The translations under genes and the position numbers were made by a program. The notes under the pieces are model-generated. The model did not search any database. It was not told the DNA's origin and saw only the letters and a program-made list of their open reading frames with translations. From the NCBI GenBank assembly GCA_009691105.1, contig SHVU01000003.1, positions 1 to 64,000 on the forward strand: a DNA stretch of 64,000 bases. Reading direction: 5' to 3'. This document shows, piece after piece, positions 61,773 to 64,000 of this stretch (the stretch's first letter is position 1; every line of letters starts with the position of its first letter). Source of the stretch: Rhodospirillales bacterium (GTDB lineage Bacteria; Pseudomonadota; Alphaproteobacteria; Rhodospirillales; SHVU01).

Positions 61773-63535
61773 TACAACGGCTTTGCCGCGGCCCGCTGCA
61801 GCCGGTCGTTGATGGCGCGTCCGAGACCGGTGCGGGGAATCGCCATGACGGCAATGGCTGTGAACGGTGGCCGATCCAGCGTCCGCAGCATGGCGAATAG
61901 ATTGGCGGCGGCTTCTTCGAGATCTCCGGACAGGCTCAGATTGAGAATGCCTGCCTCGCCGCTTGTGGAGGCCTGCGATGGAATGGAGCCGAAAGCGAGA
62001 AAGGCCTCGTTCGGGCGGCGATCCATTGCATCCAGGCGTAGCGGGCGATCAGGCGCGTAGTGCTGCGCCAGCATTCCTGGTGAGCGGCGAGCCGCCGATC
62101 CGCTCGCGACATCGGGTGGAGGCGCCAGCGGCCCGATGAGCTGCTCGATGGCTTCGGCCGGAATGCCACCCGGCCGGAGCAACGTCGGATCGCCGGTGAG
62201 ATCGACCACTGTCGATTCCAGTCCGACCCGGCACGAACCCCCATCGACGATGGCAGCAATGCGGCCGCCAAGTTCACCACGCACGTGAATGGCCATTGTC
62301 GGGCTCAAGCGGCCCGAACGGTTGGCACTCGGTGCGGCGAGGGGGCGACCGGCGGCTTCGATCACGGCTCGGGCCACGGGATGGCCTGGAACGCGGACCG
62401 CGAGAGTATCGAGGCCGCTGGAGGCAAGGCGGGAAATAGCGCAGTCGGGACGTCGTGCGCCGACGAGTGTGAGGGGGCCCGGCCAGAACGCGGCCGCCAA
62501 CTTTTGGCCGGCGGCGGTAAGGGTGATCAAGCGCTCGGCGTCGGCGAGGGAGGCCACATGAATGATGAGAGGGTTGAAATCCGGACGATCTTTGGCGGCG
62601 AAAATCTTCGCAACGGCACGATCGTTCGTTGCATCGCCGGCCAAGCCGTAGACGGTCTCGGTCGGAATCGCGACGAGCTCGCCGGCGCGTAAAAGATCGG
62701 CCGCTCGCGTAATCCCGCGTTCGTCCGGCGCCAGAACGAATGCGTCGGGCGTGGGCTTGCCGCCAACGGCAACGAAAGCCGGATTCTTGAAGTCGGGTTT
62801 GCCGTAGAGCAACTCGCGGCCATCGATTTTCGTGACGGACCCACCGGCAAAGCGCAGCACGGCATGTCCCGCCGCGGTGTCCCACTCGTGAGTCGGGCCG
62901 AAGCGCGGATAGATATCGGCCTCGCCCGCGGCGATGATGCAGAACTTGAGGGAGCTTCCGGCCGGGCGTCGTTCGTGAATACGGAGCGCGGCGAGATAGG
63001 CGGTTGTGTCGGCCGTATAGTGGGAGCGACTGACGACCGCGGTCAGGCCTTCGCTGGGTTGCGGCCGCACCCGAACGCGTCGCGCCGGAACGGTTCGCGT
63101 TTCGGCGAAGGCGCCCGCCGCGCTCGCCCAATAGGTCGCGCCCAGCGACGGTGCGTGCACGACGCCGAGAACCGGCACGCCGTTCTCGATCAGTGCGATG
63201 TTCACCGTGTATTCGGTGCCGTTCTTGACGAACTCCTTGGTGCCGTCGAGAGCGTCAACGAGCCAGAACGGTTCGGTGCCGACGGTCTGGATACGTCCTG
63301 CGGCCACGGCTTCCTCGCCAACGATCGGCACGTCGGGCGTCAGTTTTTCAAGGCCTGCGGTGATGATGGCCTCGGCTTCGCGGTCGGCTTCGGTGACCGG
63401 AGACGCGTCGGCCTTAGTCTCAATGCGGAAGCCACGGTCGCGAATGGCGAGGATCGCTCGCCCGGCCGCCACGGCCAATTGCCGCACGGCATCGATATCG
63501 ACAAGGACACTCAGCGGGGCCGGCTCGCGCTCCAC
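61772..63535 (-). CDS. CysQ 3'(2'),5'-bisphosphate nucleotidase fused to Sua5/TsaC
   Basis: A single 587-residue frame with two whole enzymes. Residues 1-265 are CysQ: IETKADASPVTEADREAE, GEEAV (73-77), the metal motif DALDGTKEF (94 on) and HEWDTAAGHAVL (217 on). Residues about 275-587 are a long Sua5: LLRAGELVAIPTETVYGLAGDA, KDRPDFNPLIIH, AAPSANRSGRLSPT, DGG and the C-terminal HYAPDRPLR domain. The linker has no stop. CysQ recycles PAP; Sua5 makes threonylcarbamoyl-AMP for t6A in tRNA. I place the start at GTG 63535, overlapping the upstream stop; ribosome signals are weak, so it is uncertain. Confidence 0.85.
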   Translation of the reverse strand: MEREPAPLSVLVDIDAVRQLAVAAGRAILAIRDRGFRIETKADASPVTEADREAEAIITAGLEKLTPDVPIVGEEAVAAGRIQTVGTEPFWLVDALDGTKEFVKNGTEYTVNIALIENGVPVLGVVHAPSLGATYWASAAGAFAETRTVPARRVRVRPQPSEGLTAVVSRSHYTADTTAYLAALRIHERRPAGSSLKFCIIAAGEADIYPRFGPTHEWDTAAGHAVLRFAGGSVTKIDGRELLYGKPDFKNPAFVAVGGKPTPDAFVLAPDERGITRAADLLRAGELVAIPTETVYGLAGDATNDRAVAKIFAAKDRPDFNPLIIHVASLADAERLITLTAAGQKLAAAFWPGPLTLVGARRPDCAISRLASSGLDTLAVRVPGHPVARAVIEAAGRPLAAPSANRSGRLSPTMAIHVRGELGGRIAAIVDGGSCRVGLESTVVDLTGDPTLLRPGGIPAEAIEQLIGPLAPPPDVASGSAARRSPGMLAQHYAPDRPLRLDAMDRRPNEAFLAFGSIPSQASTSGEAGILNLSLSGDLEEAAANLFAMLRTLDRPPFTAIAVMAIPRTGLGRAINDRLQRAAAKPL

Positions 63536-64000
63536 AACGGGAGCTTGGGGTCGAGATCTTGCGTCGAAAATTCCGCGGCGCCGAAACGCCAGGCCTTGAA
63601 CGTCGGCGACCAATGATTGGCGGCGAGACCGGCCTTGGCCTTGAGGTGTTGGAGAAATACTTTCGGATCGGAAAGCGATTTCCACACGACCGGCAAGAAC
63701 AGCGCCCGCCGACCGTGGTCCTGAATGATCAGGCCGTCGGCTCCGGGACGAAGCTTGGCAAGAAGATTCGCCTCGTCGGTGATGCTCAAGGAGAGGGGCG
63801 CGCCGAGAACCGAAATTTCGATTTCGAGTCCTTCGATCTCGTCGCGGCGGAGCGGCGGAAAGCGCGGATCGCGGAACGCTGCGCCGAAACCGTTGTGCGC
63901 GGCGTCCTCGATCAGGATGCGATTGGCGACCGTCGAGCCGATGCAGCCGCGCAGTCGCGTATCGCGATGCAGGCTCACGAAGCACGCGCCGTGGACACGA
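63511..64000 (-). CDS. AMMECR1 domain protein, partial (5' end beyond the window)
   Basis: The C-terminal 163 or so codons of an AMMECR1 protein (AmmeMemoRadiSam system protein A). GACFVSLHRDTRLRGCIGST is the family hallmark, followed by DPRFPPLRRDEIEGLEIEISVLGAP and LRPGADGLIIQDHGRRALFLPVVW. The true start lies outside the window. The function of the family is not firmly known; it often pairs with Memo and a radical SAM protein, which would be expected beyond 64000. Its stop overlaps the likely CysQ-Sua5 start. Confidence 0.88.
   Translation of the reverse strand, partial: RVHGACFVSLHRDTRLRGCIGSTVANRILIEDAAHNGFGAAFRDPRFPPLRRDEIEGLEIEISVLGAPLSLSITDEANLLAKLRPGADGLIIQDHGRRALFLPVVWKSLSDPKVFLQHLKAKAGLAANHWSPTFKAWRFGAAEFSTQDLDPKLPLWSASRPR

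Overview
The window is high-GC, densely coded chromosomal DNA from an alphaproteobacterium. The evidence is gene order rather than any single marker: YfgM-like/bamB/der, purF coupled to an SDR, cvpA/radA, rpsF-rpsR-DUF2232-rplI, fabD-fabG-acpP-fabF-mltG-yicC-gmk, and a convergent lptF-lptG-lptD-surA-pdxA-rsmA block. I would lean to a Rhodospirillales- or Hyphomicrobiales-like lineage but cannot place it further. I see no tRNA, rRNA, CRISPR array, insertion sequence or prophage.

Positions 1-10 kb are an accessory region. It holds a decayed CHAT-protease fragment, an acetamidase/formamidase, two small hypothetical genes, an MFS transporter, a frameshifted TPR lipoprotein, an HtrA-like protein that has lost its catalytic triad, a DUF1501/DUF1800 pair and a LysA-like decarboxylase. 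Positions 10-18 kb look catabolic: a rhodanese, three tandem DapA-family aldolases, an amidase, a class III aminotransferase, an SDR, a small glycosyltransferase-like protein and a tartrate/D-malate dehydrogenase.

Positions 18.9-21.8 kb form the serine operon serC-serA. It has a good promoter inside a long inverted repeat and a short leader whose last hairpin pairs the serC Shine-Dalgarno. Positions 22-25 kb carry CoxS- and CoxM-type subunits of a molybdenum hydroxylase with no CoxL between or after them, followed by a molybdopterin-binding/cytidylyltransferase fusion and a GST.

Positions 25.6-43.8 kb are mostly housekeeping on the minus strand: rhomboid, der, bamB, YfgM-like, an M81 protein, a PhnW-like aminotransferase, SDR, purF, cvpA, radA, mlaF, mlaE, alr and dnaB, with a plus-strand cobD-like gene inside. 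A cyclopropane fatty acid synthase gene with two in-frame TAA codons follows. Positions 44-64 kb are ribosomal protein, fatty acid synthesis, peptidoglycan and LPS-transport genes, then an FAD-linked oxidase, a CysQ-Sua5 fusion and a partial AMMECR1 protein.

The most unusual points are the serC control region, the CoxL-less hydroxylase locus with a 12-codon scar, the CysQ-Sua5 fusion, the DapA trio facing a LysA-like decarboxylase, a glycine-rich bS18, and several disrupted genes that could be true decay or assembly error. I did not find one clearly new multi-gene system.
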